Assembly (NCBI GenBank): GCA_905233765.1
Contig: CAJOCU010000013.1
Span: 35,237-99,236 of the forward strand
DNA: 64,000 nt
Source: an uncultured Bacteroidaceae bacterium
Lineage (GTDB): Bacteria > Bacteroidota > Bacteroidia > Bacteroidales > Bacteroidaceae
Reading direction: 5' to 3'
This document shows positions 23,812 to 32,634 of the stretch, in pieces. The position numbers and the translations under genes were made by a program. Under the pieces are notes generated by a model that saw only the letters and a program-made list of their open reading frames with translations, searched no databases and was not told the DNA's origin. Every line of letters starts with the position of its first letter. Position 1 is the first letter of the stretch.

Positions 23812-26800
23812 TCAGAAATCAAGAGAAAGTTGAGCAGCGTCCTGCGAGGACGCGGGGATATCAGCTGAGAGGGACACGGGCATAACACGGTTGGAATAGA
23901 CAAACCACAGGTAACCCTCGACATGGGCAGTCAGGTACATCGCGGACAGGAGGTGCATATAGGTGCGAACCTGGTCCTCGTAATCGGGGTTAGGATGCCC
24001 GAATTTGAAGTCCACGACAACGACGCGAGCACCGTCCTTGCTGACCATCACACGATCCGGACGGTGGACCTCCTGCTGAGACGATTGAGGATTCCAATGT
24101 ACTATCGAACACTCGTTAAAAATAGACCACTCGTCAGAGAACCAAGATTTTACACCTGGGTTATTAAAGCCCTTCTTAAACCAATGTTCTATATTGCTGC
24201 GGCGCACGCTGACATAGCTCCCATCGGGTGCATGGCGGGAGATGACGCCATCGTGCTCCAGCGAATCCAGGACGCGCGGGACATCGGCGATGACGCGAAT
24301 CTGCTGGAGGATGCCATGCAGGAGAAGGCCTGTTTCTATGTACTGCTGCTGGCGGAAATACTCCGAGGCCTCGGCTTCGTCCGCCGCCGTGTCCGACGAC
24401 AGTGACGACAGGAACTGGCGCGAGCGGTTGCTCTGGCGGAAGGAGGCACAAAGGGGATACGAGCACATCTGCACGTTGACAGGCTGGCGGTCGGGATCCA
24501 TGCGGTTGTCGCTCCTCTTGCGATTCGCCACTTGGACAACAGGCTCGCCAATCACACAGCCGCCCGGCACAATAGCAGCTATCAAGTCGCCTACCGTGCG
24601 CGAGGATTTCTCCAAATCATCAGCATCCCCGACAGCCCAGGCATAGAAATTCTCCGCGGCCCGCGTGAAGCCTACATAGAGCGCATTCAACTCATCGAGG
24701 CGCGAGAGCAGATGGGACTCGGCATAGTCATGCGAGAATACGGAGTTGGGCGCCGTGCGGGAATTGGGCGTGATGGGGACCAACTGCAGCTGGCTGTAAG
24801 GTTCCTCCGTAGGCGTACACCAGAGGAGGTCTGAGTAGCGGTCGCGCTCAAAGGGCCACGTGCAGAAAGGAATAAACACCGTGTGGAATTCCAGGCCCTT
24901 AGCCTTGTGGATGGAGATGATTCTAATGCCGTCGATGGAGCCGGCGGGAATAGACTGTCGCGACAAGCGCTCGTCCCAAAAGGCAAGGAAGCTGTGGATG
25001 TCGCCCGCCTCGCTATGCAGGAAATCCTGCACCGCATCAAAGAAACCAAAAAGATAGGCGTCCTGATGCGCCATGCGGTTCAAGTGAAAACGCTGGTAGA
25101 GGGTTTCAATGAGCTCGTACAGCGGCAGACAAGCCAACTGCGGGTCAAGGCCGTCGGCAGGCAGATCCTCCACATGGGTGCGCAGATAATAGGCCGAGAC
25201 GACATCCGCGGAGTCGTTGAGAACACGCAGCGCTGCAATGAGCAGCCGTACGGCCGGCGAAGCGGAAAGCAGGAAGGCCTCATCGCTCACGATAGGAGGC
25301 AAATCGGGGTCTTCGGCAAAGCTCTCGATGACAGGCTGCATATCGGAATTGTTGCGCACGAGGATGGTCATCTGCACATAAGGGAGTCCCTCCTGGTGCA
25401 AATGCCGTACCTGCTGCTTCAAATCGTCGAGGATGACGGGCTGCCAATCCTCGCGTTTCTTGTACTCCCCGGAATCCAGGAGCGTGAGCGAAACAAAACC
25501 GTCATCGTCATCACGCGCCGCACCGTCAAGGCTCGCTCGTTCAAGGTCTGCAGGCGTCTTCTGGACGACATCGGCATAGGCGGACCTGAAGGAGAATGTC
25601 CCCTGCAACAGTACCTCCTCTTCCGCCGAGACGACATCCAACTGCCGCGCAGCCTCCTGGAAGAACTCATTGTTGAAATGCACGACCGCCGCCGAACTGC
25701 GACGATTGACGTCGAGATTCTTCACGACGGGCGTTGGCACCACGGTACGCTCGATATCGCCGAGCACACGCCAGTCGCCGCCGCGCCAACGATAGATGCT
25801 CTGCTTCACATCGCCCACAAGCAAGTTACGCCCTCCTTTGGCGATGCTCTCCAGAAGCAACACCTGGAAGTTCTTCCACTGCAGGCGCGAGGTGTCCTGG
25901 AACTCGTCGATCATCACATGGTGCAGCATGGCGCCAATCTTCTCAAAGACAAAGGGTGCGTCGCTCTCGCCCACCATCCGGCTCAGCAAGATGGGGGTCT
26001 TGGCGAGGTTGAAACGCGATGTCTCGGCATTGATATCCGCCACCTCACGATCGATGACGTCCAACAGGCAGAGAGGTTTGAGGTGGGCCTGCGCAAGGCG
26101 GGCGCTATTGACTGCATACTGCAACTTCGGAAGGCTGCGGAGCACCATTTCCAACTGGCCGCTAATCTCATCGACAACAGGCAGCAGCTCCGGGCGCTTC
26201 TGATCGGCCTTCTTCAATAGCGTCAAAGGATCATCGGCCCACGCGCTTATGCGCGCGCCCGTATCTATATTAATATCTCCTGATTTCAACCGTTCCACAA
26301 AGGTTCGCAACGTTTGCCCATTCGACAGCTCCGCATAAGTGATGCCGGCGTCATAGACCGCTTGCTCAATGCGCGCACCGCTCCCTTTCAATGCCTCGAC
26401 CGCCCCGGTCTCCATCTCCTGCAAATGTTGAATGAACTGTCGCATGAAGGAAGGATCACGCAAACAATCGCGCAACTGCTCGCCACGCATCAGATAGTCC
26501 TCATTGAAGATGGCGCGACCAAAATTCTTCACCTCGCGAGTGACATCCCAACGCTGGTCGCTGGCAATGCGATCGCGCACAAGACTGTAAAGCCACTCGA
26601 ACACCTGCGGCTCGTTCTGAAGCCGATCAACAATGCGATCAACGGCTTTGGAGAGCACTTCCGTGTCACTGATTTCCACCTGGAGATTGGCCGTCAGGTC
26701 CAACTCGTGAGCCAGACCACGCAGGATGGTCTGGAAGAAGGCATCGATGGTCTGCACACGGAAGTGATTATAGTCGTGCAGTATCTGGTGCAGCGCCATC

Positions 26801-27132
26801 CTACAACGGCGACGTATTTCCTCATCAGAGAATGGCTCACCATTAACCTCTTCTTGAACCGATTTCTTTAACACATTGAAATATGGCTCGCTATCGTTTA
26901 GATGATTACCTATACCATAGAGCTGACTAAGGATTCGATCCTTCATCTCAGCCGTCGCCTTATTGGTAAAAGTAACAGCAAGAATGCGGGCATATTCTCC
27001 ATCCTCCTGGGCCAAGACCAACCGCTTCAGATACTGGACAGCCAACGTAAAAGTCTTGCCGGAACCAGCCGATGCCTTATACACAGTAAGAGCAGGTCTA
27101 TTGCCCGCCGACGAAGTCGCGATAGAGGTCAT
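23812..27132 (-). CDS. AddA/RecB-like UvrD-family helicase-nuclease
   Basis: Superfamily 1A helicase of 1106 residues, the motor subunit of an AddAB-type complex. Walker A is KASAGSGKTFTL at 19-30 and motif Ia is ILAVTFTNKATAEMKDRIL near 48-66. Walker B is MIDEFQDTSRLQWKNF near 404-419, and a late IISIHKAKGLEF motif lies near 740. The C-terminal nuclease segment has VVVVDFKFGHPNPDYEDQVRTY near 1038-1060, so both nuclease sites of the complex appear intact. It is transcribed from a -7 box at 27160, with addB 6 bp downstream. Confidence 0.9.
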   Translation of the reverse strand: MTSIATSSAGNRPALTVYKASAGSGKTFTLAVQYLKRLVLAQEDGEYARILAVTFTNKATAEMKDRILSQLYGIGNHLNDSEPYFNVLKKSVQEEVNGEPFSDEEIRRRCRMALHQILHDYNHFRVQTIDAFFQTILRGLAHELDLTANLQVEISDTEVLSKAVDRIVDRLQNEPQVFEWLYSLVRDRIASDQRWDVTREVKNFGRAIFNEDYLMRGEQLRDCLRDPSFMRQFIQHLQEMETGAVEALKGSGARIEQAVYDAGITYAELSNGQTLRTFVERLKSGDINIDTGARISAWADDPLTLLKKADQKRPELLPVVDEISGQLEMVLRSLPKLQYAVNSARLAQAHLKPLCLLDVIDREVADINAETSRFNLAKTPILLSRMVGESDAPFVFEKIGAMLHHVMIDEFQDTSRLQWKNFQVLLLESIAKGGRNLLVGDVKQSIYRWRGGDWRVLGDIERTVVPTPVVKNLDVNRRSSAAVVHFNNEFFQEAARQLDVVSAEEEVLLQGTFSFRSAYADVVQKTPADLERASLDGAARDDDDGFVSLTLLDSGEYKKREDWQPVILDDLKQQVRHLHQEGLPYVQMTILVRNNSDMQPVIESFAEDPDLPPIVSDEAFLLSASPAVRLLIAALRVLNDSADVVSAYYLRTHVEDLPADGLDPQLACLPLYELIETLYQRFHLNRMAHQDAYLFGFFDAVQDFLHSEAGDIHSFLAFWDERLSRQSIPAGSIDGIRIISIHKAKGLEFHTVFIPFCTWPFERDRYSDLLWCTPTEEPYSQLQLVPITPNSRTAPNSVFSHDYAESHLLSRLDELNALYVGFTRAAENFYAWAVGDADDLEKSSRTVGDLIAAIVPGGCVIGEPVVQVANRKRSDNRMDPDRQPVNVQMCSYPLCASFRQSNRSRQFLSSLSSDTAADEAEASEYFRQQQYIETGLLLHGILQQIRVIADVPRVLDSLEHDGVISRHAPDGSYVSVRRSNIEHWFKKGFNNPGVKSWFSDEWSIFNECSIVHWNPQSSQQEVHRPDRVMVSKDGARVVVVDFKFGHPNPDYEDQVRTYMHLLSAMYLTAHVEGYLWFVYSNRVMPVSLSADIPASSQDAAQLSLDF

Positions 27133-27159
27133 AACGCTTGTTTAGATAATAATTTGCTG

Positions 27160-27167
27160 CAAATATA
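27160..27167 (-). promoter_or_regulatory. Bacteroidetes -7 box for addAB
   Basis: Minus-strand TATATTTG followed by CAGC, 27 bases before the addA ATG; matches TAnnTTTG. Confidence 0.7.
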
Positions 27168-27253
27168 GTCGCTTTTTCTGAATATCTCATTCGATTGCAA
27201 AAAAAATGTTTAAAAAATGGGCGATAGATGATGACGGAATCAGAAAAATATCG

Positions 27254-27261
27254 TATCTTTG
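27254..27261 (+). promoter_or_regulatory. Bacteroidetes -7 box abutting the HU/SPOR start
   Basis: TATCTTTG is followed by CGGC and then the ATG at 27266. With the usual 4-7 nt from box to start site, the message would begin at or within a few bases of the ATG, so it may be leaderless. Confidence 0.65.
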
Positions 27262-27265
27262 CGGC

Positions 27266-28270
27266 ATGAATGACTTGTCAAGGCATATTGAATATCTGCT
27301 GCTCACACATAATTGTGTGATTGTGCCGCAGTTCGGCGCTTTTGTCGCCCACGTGAACAACGCCCATCGCATTGAGAGCGAGGAGTTCTTTTTCCCTCCC
27401 CATCGCGTAGTCCGCTTCAACCCCGACCTCACCGAAGACGACGGTCTGCTGGTTGACGTTGTGCGTGCGGTGCACCGCTGCCCCACCCCTGAAGCCAAGC
27501 GCAAGATTCAAGGGATGATTCTACAGCTGCGCCAGCAGTTACTGGCCGAAGGCCAAGCCGATTTTGGCCGCATCGGGAACTTCACCCAGGACGAAGACGG
27601 CAGACTGAGCTTCTCAGCCTGTCAGGCAGGTGTGGCAACGCCCTCCTTCTACGGTCTGGACACATTCCCGATGTCGAAACTGACCTCCTTACAACGCCGA
27701 GGGAAGGCCGCTGAGAGCCGCAAGCTGCCAACAGACAATGCCACCAACAACGACAAGCACATCGTCATCCGCATCAGCCGTCGCACACTACGCTACGCCA
27801 CTGCCGCAGCCGCAGTTATCTTGATTTGTGTGCTCTTCACCCCTCCGTTGCAGGTACAGCGCGAGCGTCTTGCACAGCAGGCTTCGATACTCTCCACATC
27901 CAGGGAGGTCAACGAGGAGAAGAGCCTTCTCACGATGACACCACAGGCAGCACCGATTGCACCAACAAGCGTGCAGACGAAGACCGTAGCGGAAGCAACA
28001 GACAAAACCGCGGTCATTGAAGAAGCCGCAACAAAGGCCAAAGGTGCCTATGCCATTGTGGTAGCCAGCAATGTGAGCCAAAAGAATGCCGAGCGCTATG
28101 TCGCCGACCTTCAGCAGCGCGGCTACGAGAATGCCACCATCCACGACAACGGCAAGATGCTCCGCGTGGTATTGTCTGGCTACGCCGACGAGACAGAGGC
28201 ATACAACCGCAATGCCGCCCTTCATCGCGAAGGCAGGGAATTCGCGTCCAGCTGGGTGATGAAACTATGA
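27266..28270 (+). CDS. HU-CCDC81-like and SPOR domain membrane protein
   Basis: Bacteroidetes-type envelope protein of 334 residues. Residues about 1-130 match the twin HU-CCDC81-like domains (LSRHIEYLLLTHNCVIVPQ; FGRIGNFTQDEDGRLSF). One membrane helix follows near 170-190 (YATAAAAVILICVLFTP). A low-complexity stretch leads to a C-terminal SPOR domain near 262-334 (AYAIVVASNVSQKNAERYV), the fold that binds denuded glycan strands at division sites. It may therefore connect DNA or a cytoplasmic partner to septal peptidoglycan. I use the ATG at 27266, not the longer frame from 27206 that spans the promoter. The FHA gene overlaps its stop by 4 bp. Confidence 0.85.
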   Translation: MNDLSRHIEYLLLTHNCVIVPQFGAFVAHVNNAHRIESEEFFFPPHRVVRFNPDLTEDDGLLVDVVRAVHRCPTPEAKRKIQGMILQLRQQLLAEGQADFGRIGNFTQDEDGRLSFSACQAGVATPSFYGLDTFPMSKLTSLQRRGKAAESRKLPTDNATNNDKHIVIRISRRTLRYATAAAAVILICVLFTPPLQVQRERLAQQASILSTSREVNEEKSLLTMTPQAAPIAPTSVQTKTVAEATDKTAVIEEAATKAKGAYAIVVASNVSQKNAERYVADLQQRGYENATIHDNGKMLRVVLSGYADETEAYNRNAALHREGREFASSWVMKL

Positions 28271-28791
28271 AGAAAGTACGCTGCCCCAAGTGCGACCACT
28301 ACCTCCCCTTTGACGAAACACGCTACACAAAAGGAGAGACCCTTGTCTTTGAATGCCCGAATTGCCATAAACAGTTTGGTATTCGCCTCGGGGATGCACC
28401 GAAAGAAGAACGCCAGGACTGCGGCGCGCTTCTCGTCATTGAAAACGTCTTCCATTTCCAACAGACACTCCCCCTCCAGATGGGCGACAATGTGGTGGGC
28501 CGCTACGTGAAAGGCAGCGACATCAACGTCCCCATCGAAACTGTTGACCCCAGCGTGGACACCAAGCATTGTGTGCTCAACGTGAGTCGCAACCGCGCCG
28601 GACAATTCATCTACACCCTCCGCGACACATCGCCCGACGGTACGGGAACATTCGTGGGCAACACCATCCTCCGCCACAACGACCGTCTGCGCATCGAGAA
28701 CGGCACCATCATCAACATCGGCGCGACAACCATGATCCTTCGTGCCGCAGGTTGCGAGGAAGAAGAGACCACCGCCGAACAAAAACATTAA
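28267..28791 (+). CDS. Zinc-ribbon and FHA domain protein
   Basis: 174-residue cytosolic protein. Two CxxC pairs (CPKC at 6-9 and CPNC at 31-34) make an N-terminal zinc ribbon. A forkhead-associated domain follows at about 75-160 (NVVGRYVKGSDINVPIET; SVDTKHCVLNV; DGTGTFVGNTIL), with Arg/Ser/His/Asn positions expected for phosphothreonine binding. The ATGA overlap with the HU/SPOR gene means the two are translationally coupled. A role as phospho-signal adaptor for the neighbouring division-type protein is plausible but unproven. A terminator follows directly. Confidence 0.85.
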   Translation: MKKVRCPKCDHYLPFDETRYTKGETLVFECPNCHKQFGIRLGDAPKEERQDCGALLVIENVFHFQQTLPLQMGDNVVGRYVKGSDINVPIETVDPSVDTKHCVLNVSRNRAGQFIYTLRDTSPDGTGTFVGNTILRHNDRLRIENGTIINIGATTMILRAAGCEEEETTAEQKH

Positions 28792-28823
28792 GGGGTTGCC
28801 ATATGGCAAGCCCCTTATCTTTT
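28789..28823 (+). terminator. Terminator between FHA and DUF3127 genes
   Basis: TAAGGGGTTGCC-ATAT-GGCAAGCCCCTTA with one bulged G, followed by TCTTTTTC. The stem begins inside the FHA stop codon and lies between convergent genes. Confidence 0.85.
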
Positions 28824-28843
28824 TCTAGCTGTCAGAACCTCTT

Positions 28844-29290
28844 TTAGAAAGGAAGATCATCCGTGCTGTCGCCCGTGAAAGCAGGTGCGGCAGGAGCAGC
28901 AGGCGCCTCGGATGTAGGTGCTGGAGCATCAGGCTGTGCTGCGGGAGCCGGCGGGAAGGCTGCAGGATTGGCAAAAGGCACGTTCGGGTCTGCAGTGGGC
29001 GTCGCTACAGCGTTGGGATCATAGGGCACCACCTTCCAAGCACGAATTTGGTTATACCAACGTCCATTGTACTCGCGGGCGTCAATATCGAGGCTCACGG
29101 TGAGCATCTGCCCCACCTGAATATTAAACTGAGCAATACGGTCGGTTCCGAAGACCTCGAAGCAACATTTCTTGGGATACTGCTCCATTGTTTCCAGAAT
29201 ATACGATGCTACTTTCCACTCACTTCCCGAGCGCTGAGATACGCCTCCACGCTCGGGGAGTACCATGATGATTTTTCCAGATATTTCCAT
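28844..29290 (-). CDS. DUF3127 protein with SSB-like C-terminal tip
   Basis: 148-residue protein. Residues 1-95 are the DUF3127 fold, which looks OB-like (MEISGKIIMVLPERGGVS; KCCFEVFGTDRIAQFNIQVGQMLTV; EYNGRWYNQIRAWKV). A proline/alanine linker (about 96-140) ends in GDSTDDLPF. The layout of OB-like core, flexible linker and acidic DDLPF tip copies that of single-stranded-DNA-binding protein, whose DDIPF tip recruits repair enzymes. Single-strand nucleic-acid binding is therefore an attractive inference, not established. Leftward promoter box at 29368. It faces dnaN across a divergent intergenic region. Confidence 0.82.
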   Translation of the reverse strand: MEISGKIIMVLPERGGVSQRSGSEWKVASYILETMEQYPKKCCFEVFGTDRIAQFNIQVGQMLTVSLDIDAREYNGRWYNQIRAWKVVPYDPNAVATPTADPNVPFANPAAFPPAPAAQPDAPAPTSEAPAAPAAPAFTGDSTDDLPF

Positions 29291-29367
29291 GTGATGAAAT
29301 AGATTTATAATGATGTTTTTTATGTGATATTACGTCCTATATCGTGCTCCTTTTTTGAAAAGCGATG

Positions 29368-29375
29368 CAAATATA
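29368..29375 (-). promoter_or_regulatory. Bacteroidetes -7 box for the DUF3127 gene
   Basis: Minus-strand TATATTTG followed by CATCGC, about 78 bases before the ATG at 29290. Confidence 0.6.
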
Positions 29376-29439
29376 GCCCTTTCTCTTCAAGTTTTGCTAA
29401 TTTTTGGTACTTTTTTTTGCCTATTCGGACAAAAGTTCT

Positions 29440-29447
29440 TATTTTTG
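29440..29447 (+). promoter_or_regulatory. Bacteroidetes -7 box for dnaN
   Basis: TATTTTTG followed by CTCGG, 63 bp before the dnaN ATG; probable promoter for the long rightward run beginning with dnaN. Confidence 0.6.
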
Positions 29448-29510
29448 CTCGGTTTTAGGACACATTATTGGATTCTCTGACTCGAAAAACAACAAATATA
29501 CTACCAGAAC

Positions 29511-30635
29511 ATGAAGATTAAAGTCTCCAGCGCGGCCCTTTTCAGCCGCCTCACCTCCATCAACCGAGTGCTCAACAGCAAGAACTCTCTCCCCATCCTC
29601 GACTGCTATCTCTTCGACGTGGACGGGCTGAAGATGTCCATCACCGCATCAGATAGCGAGACGACACTCGTGACCAGCGTTGAGCTCATAGAAAGCGACA
29701 TCAACGCCCGTTTCTGCATCAAGGCAAAGACCATCCAGGACTCCCTGAAAGAGATCTCCGACCAGCCCATCACGCTGGATATCAACCTGGACAGCATGGA
29801 AATCAAGGGTGGATACCAGAACGGCACCTTCAACATCATCGGAGAGCGCGCCGACGAATACCCCGCTCCCCACAACATTGACGCTGATGCCAAGCGCTTT
29901 GAAATGCGTCAGAACGTGCTCCTGGCTGGTATCAACCAGAGTATCTTCGCCACCGCCGACGATGAAATCCGCCCCGTGATGACAGGTATCTACTTCGACT
30001 TCACACCCGATTGCCTCGTCCTCGTGGGCACCGATGGTCGCAAGTTGGTCCGCAAGAAGGACTTCTCCGTCAAGAGCGAACAGCAGATTGGGTTCATCCT
30101 GCCGAAGAAACCCGCCAACATCCTGAAGACCCTGCTCCAGAAAGGCGATGCCACAGTTGAGCTGACCTTCAACGACAAGATGGCGCAAGTATCAACTGCT
30201 GACTTCACCATGACCTGCCGCCTCATCGATGGCCGCTATCCCAACTACAACAGCGTGATTCCACAGAACAACCCCTACAAGGCCACGATTGACCGTGCAG
30301 CACTTGTTTCCACGCTGAAGCGCGTGCTCGTATTCAGTAGCCAGAGTAGCGCGCAAGTCAAACTGTCATTCAAAAAGAACCAGCTGGTAGTGAGCGGCCA
30401 GGACATCGACTTCTCCACCTCCGCCGAGGAGCGCCTCGCCTGCGATTACGAGTCCCCGGCCATGAACATCGGCTTCAAGGGCACACTGCTTTTAGACATC
30501 CTTGGCAACCTGGACAGCAACGAGATCGTCTTTGAACTGGCCGATCCCGGTCGTGCCGGCATCATCACACCTTCAGAGCAGAAAGAGGGCGAAGAGATTC
30601 TCATGCTCCTGATGCCTATGATGCTTAATGACTAA
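29511..30635 (+). CDS. dnaN: DNA polymerase III sliding clamp (beta subunit)
   Basis: Ring-shaped clamp that tethers DNA polymerases and mismatch/repair factors to DNA. The 374 residues are normal length, with the three-domain pattern: MKIKVSSAALFSRLTSINRVL at the start, GTDGRKLVRKKDF near 169-181, and a C-terminal LLMPMML tail matching the peptide-binding pocket side (family consensus LVMPMR/ML). Not adjacent to dnaA, as is common in Bacteroidetes. Five bp separate it from the downstream exonuclease gene, which suggests coupled expression of two replication-related proteins. Confidence 0.97.
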   Translation: MKIKVSSAALFSRLTSINRVLNSKNSLPILDCYLFDVDGLKMSITASDSETTLVTSVELIESDINARFCIKAKTIQDSLKEISDQPITLDINLDSMEIKGGYQNGTFNIIGERADEYPAPHNIDADAKRFEMRQNVLLAGINQSIFATADDEIRPVMTGIYFDFTPDCLVLVGTDGRKLVRKKDFSVKSEQQIGFILPKKPANILKTLLQKGDATVELTFNDKMAQVSTADFTMTCRLIDGRYPNYNSVIPQNNPYKATIDRAALVSTLKRVLVFSSQSSAQVKLSFKKNQLVVSGQDIDFSTSAEERLACDYESPAMNIGFKGTLLLDILGNLDSNEIVFELADPGRAGIITPSEQKEGEEILMLLMPMMLND

Positions 30636-30640
30636 TCGAC

Positions 30641-31408
30641 ATGAAGCTACATCTAGACAGACCTATCGTCTTTTTCGACCTCGAGACCACCGGCATTGAT
30701 GTCGTCAATGACCGCATTGTGGAGATATGCCTGCTGAAGGTATTCCCCAATGGGAATGAGGAATCCAAGGTCATGAGGATCAATCCTGAGCGTCACATTC
30801 CCGAGGAAGCCTCCAACGTTCATGGTATCTACGATCAGGACGTGGCCGACTGTCCTCGCTTCGCCGACGTGGCCGCAGACATCTGGGACTTCATGAAGGA
30901 TTGCGACTTGGGCGGATTCAACTCCAACCATTTCGACATCCCCATGCTGGCCGAGGAATTTCTACGTGTCGGCCTAAACGTGGACCTCAAGAAGTGTCGT
31001 CGCGTGGATGTGCAGAACATCTACCATAAGCTGGAACGCCGCACACTCGTGGCCGCATACCAGTTCTACTGCCACAAGAACCTCGAGGACGCACACTCGG
31101 CATTGGCAGATACAAAAGCCACATACGAGGTTTTGTGCGCGCAGCTCGACCACTACCCTGAGACATTGCAAAACGACATTGACTTCTTGGCCGAGTATTC
31201 CCTGCGCGACCACAACGTGGATTTCGCAGGTCGTATCATCTATGACAACCAGCATGTGCCTGTCTTCAACTTCGGCAAGTACAAAGGCATGGCCGTGCAA
31301 GATGTGTTGCGCCGCGACCCTGGCTATTTCAGCTGGATGATGCAAGGCGATTTCGCCCGCAACACAAAACAGGTCCTCACCGAGATAGCACTCAACAGCA
31401 AAAGATGA
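30641..31408 (+). CDS. DnaQ-like 3'-5' exonuclease (pol III epsilon-type)
   Basis: 255-residue DEDDh exonuclease. FFDLETTGIDVVNDRIVEI (ExoI) near 11-29, LGGFNSNHFDIPMLAEEF (ExoII) near 91-108, and EDAHSALADTKAT (ExoIII, His-x4-Asp) near 148-160. After the catalytic domain a C-terminal segment (VFNFGKYKGMAVQDVLRRDPGYFSWMM) resembles the DUF3820-type small domain found behind several bacterial exonucleases. No obvious clamp-binding motif stands out. It follows dnaN by 5 bp and its last 4 bp overlap coaBC. A proofreading role is plausible from the context. Confidence 0.9.
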   Translation: MKLHLDRPIVFFDLETTGIDVVNDRIVEICLLKVFPNGNEESKVMRINPERHIPEEASNVHGIYDQDVADCPRFADVAADIWDFMKDCDLGGFNSNHFDIPMLAEEFLRVGLNVDLKKCRRVDVQNIYHKLERRTLVAAYQFYCHKNLEDAHSALADTKATYEVLCAQLDHYPETLQNDIDFLAEYSLRDHNVDFAGRIIYDNQHVPVFNFGKYKGMAVQDVLRRDPGYFSWMMQGDFARNTKQVLTEIALNSKR

Positions 31409-32634
31409 ATATCGTCTTAGGCATCACCGGCAGCATCGCCGCCTACAAGGCGTGCACGCTCATTCGGCAGTTCGTGAAACAAGGTCATGAAGTGCAGGTG
31501 GTCATCACCCCTGCCGGAAAGGAGTTCATCACACCCATCACACTGTCAGCCCTGACCTCGAAGCCGGTCATCAGCGAATTCTTCTCCCAGCGCGACGGCA
31601 CATGGCACAGCCATGTTGATCTGGGCCTTTGGGCTGATGCGATGGTGATTGCCCCCGCAACAGCCTCTACGATTGGGAAGATGGCTCACGGCATTGCCGA
31701 CAACATGCTCATCACCACCTACCTGTCTATGAAGGCGCCCGTCTTCGTCGCGCCGGCCATGGACCTTGACATGTGGGCCCACGCTTCCACACAAGAGAAT
31801 CTCGCGGCCCTTCGTCGCCGTGGCGTCACCGTCATCGAGCCTGCCAGCGGCGAGCTGGCCAGCCACCTCGTGGGCAAAGGGCGCATGGAAGAGCCTGAGA
31901 AAATAGCAGCACTCGTCCTTGAGTCTCTGGAGTCACTCAAACCTCTTGAACCCCTTGAGTCCCTTAAACCACTTGAACCCTTAAACACGCTCTCCGGTCG
32001 CCGCATCCTCATCACCGCGGGCCCCACTTACGAGCGCATCGATCCTGTCCGCTTCATTGGCAACTACTCCAGCGGGAAAATGGGTTTTGCCCTCGCTGAA
32101 GAGTGTGCCCGTCGCGGCGCAGAGGTTCACCTCGTCTGCGGACCTGTGCAACGAACCACTACAGCCACAGGCATTACCGTGACACGCGTGGAAAGTGCTC
32201 AGGAGATGTGGGAGGCCGCCAGCCGTCTCTTCCCCGATACCGATGCTGCCATCCTTTGTGCTGCAGTAGCCGATTTCACGCCCGAACAGACACAAAGCAC
32301 TAAAATCAAGCGCGAAGGCGACGGCCTCGTCCTCCGCCTGAAGCCCACCCAGGACATCGCGCGTGGCTTGGGCCAGATGAAGCGTGAAGGGCAGCGCCTT
32401 GTTGGTTTTGCCCTGGAGACCCACGACGCCCTTTCGCACGCTCAAGAGAAACTGCGCCGGAAGAACCTTGACTTCATTGTCCTCAACTCCCTGCAGGACG
32501 ACGGTGCCGGCTTCCAGTACGACACCAACAAGGTGACCATTATCACACCCACAGAGCAGATACCCTATCCTCTCAAGCCCAAGACCGAAGTCGCAAGCGA
32601 TATTATCGACCACCTCGCCAGCATCCTGTTATGA
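31405..32634 (+). CDS. coaBC: Phosphopantothenoylcysteine decarboxylase/phosphopantothenate-cysteine ligase
   Basis: Bifunctional coenzyme A enzyme: the ligase adds cysteine to 4'-phosphopantothenate and the flavin-dependent decarboxylase then makes phosphopantetheine. 409 residues. CoaC half about 1-170 (GITGSIAAYKA; GTWHSHVDLGLWADAMVIAPATAST with the catalytic His; VFVAPAMDLDMW). CoaB half about 196-409 (ITAGPTYERIDPVRFIGNYSSGKMG; AAVADFTPE). Between them residues 171-195 are an unusual repeat (LESLKPLEPLESLKPLEPLN) encoded by a tandem DNA repeat of the CTTAAACC class. ATGA overlaps occur at both ends, so it is tightly coupled to its neighbours. Confidence 0.96.
   Translation: MNIVLGITGSIAAYKACTLIRQFVKQGHEVQVVITPAGKEFITPITLSALTSKPVISEFFSQRDGTWHSHVDLGLWADAMVIAPATASTIGKMAHGIADNMLITTYLSMKAPVFVAPAMDLDMWAHASTQENLAALRRRGVTVIEPASGELASHLVGKGRMEEPEKIAALVLESLESLKPLEPLESLKPLEPLNTLSGRRILITAGPTYERIDPVRFIGNYSSGKMGFALAEECARRGAEVHLVCGPVQRTTTATGITVTRVESAQEMWEAASRLFPDTDAAILCAAVADFTPEQTQSTKIKREGDGLVLRLKPTQDIARGLGQMKREGQRLVGFALETHDALSHAQEKLRRKNLDFIVLNSLQDDGAGFQYDTNKVTIITPTEQIPYPLKPKTEVASDIIDHLASILL
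31916..31990 (+). repeat. Tandem repeat encoding the CoaBC interdomain linker
   Basis: Degenerate 9- to 12-nt words (CTTGAGTC, CTTGAACCC, CTTAAACCA, CCCTTAAACAC) in frame at the junction of the two enzyme domains. They match the intergenic CCCTTAAA repeats before the second kinase gene (10411-10478). Confidence 0.7.

Noticed and set aside
24883..26220. 445-codon open frame opposite the addA-like gene
   Set aside because: Antisense to clear helicase motifs; the translation is histidine/glutamine-rich with no fold seen.
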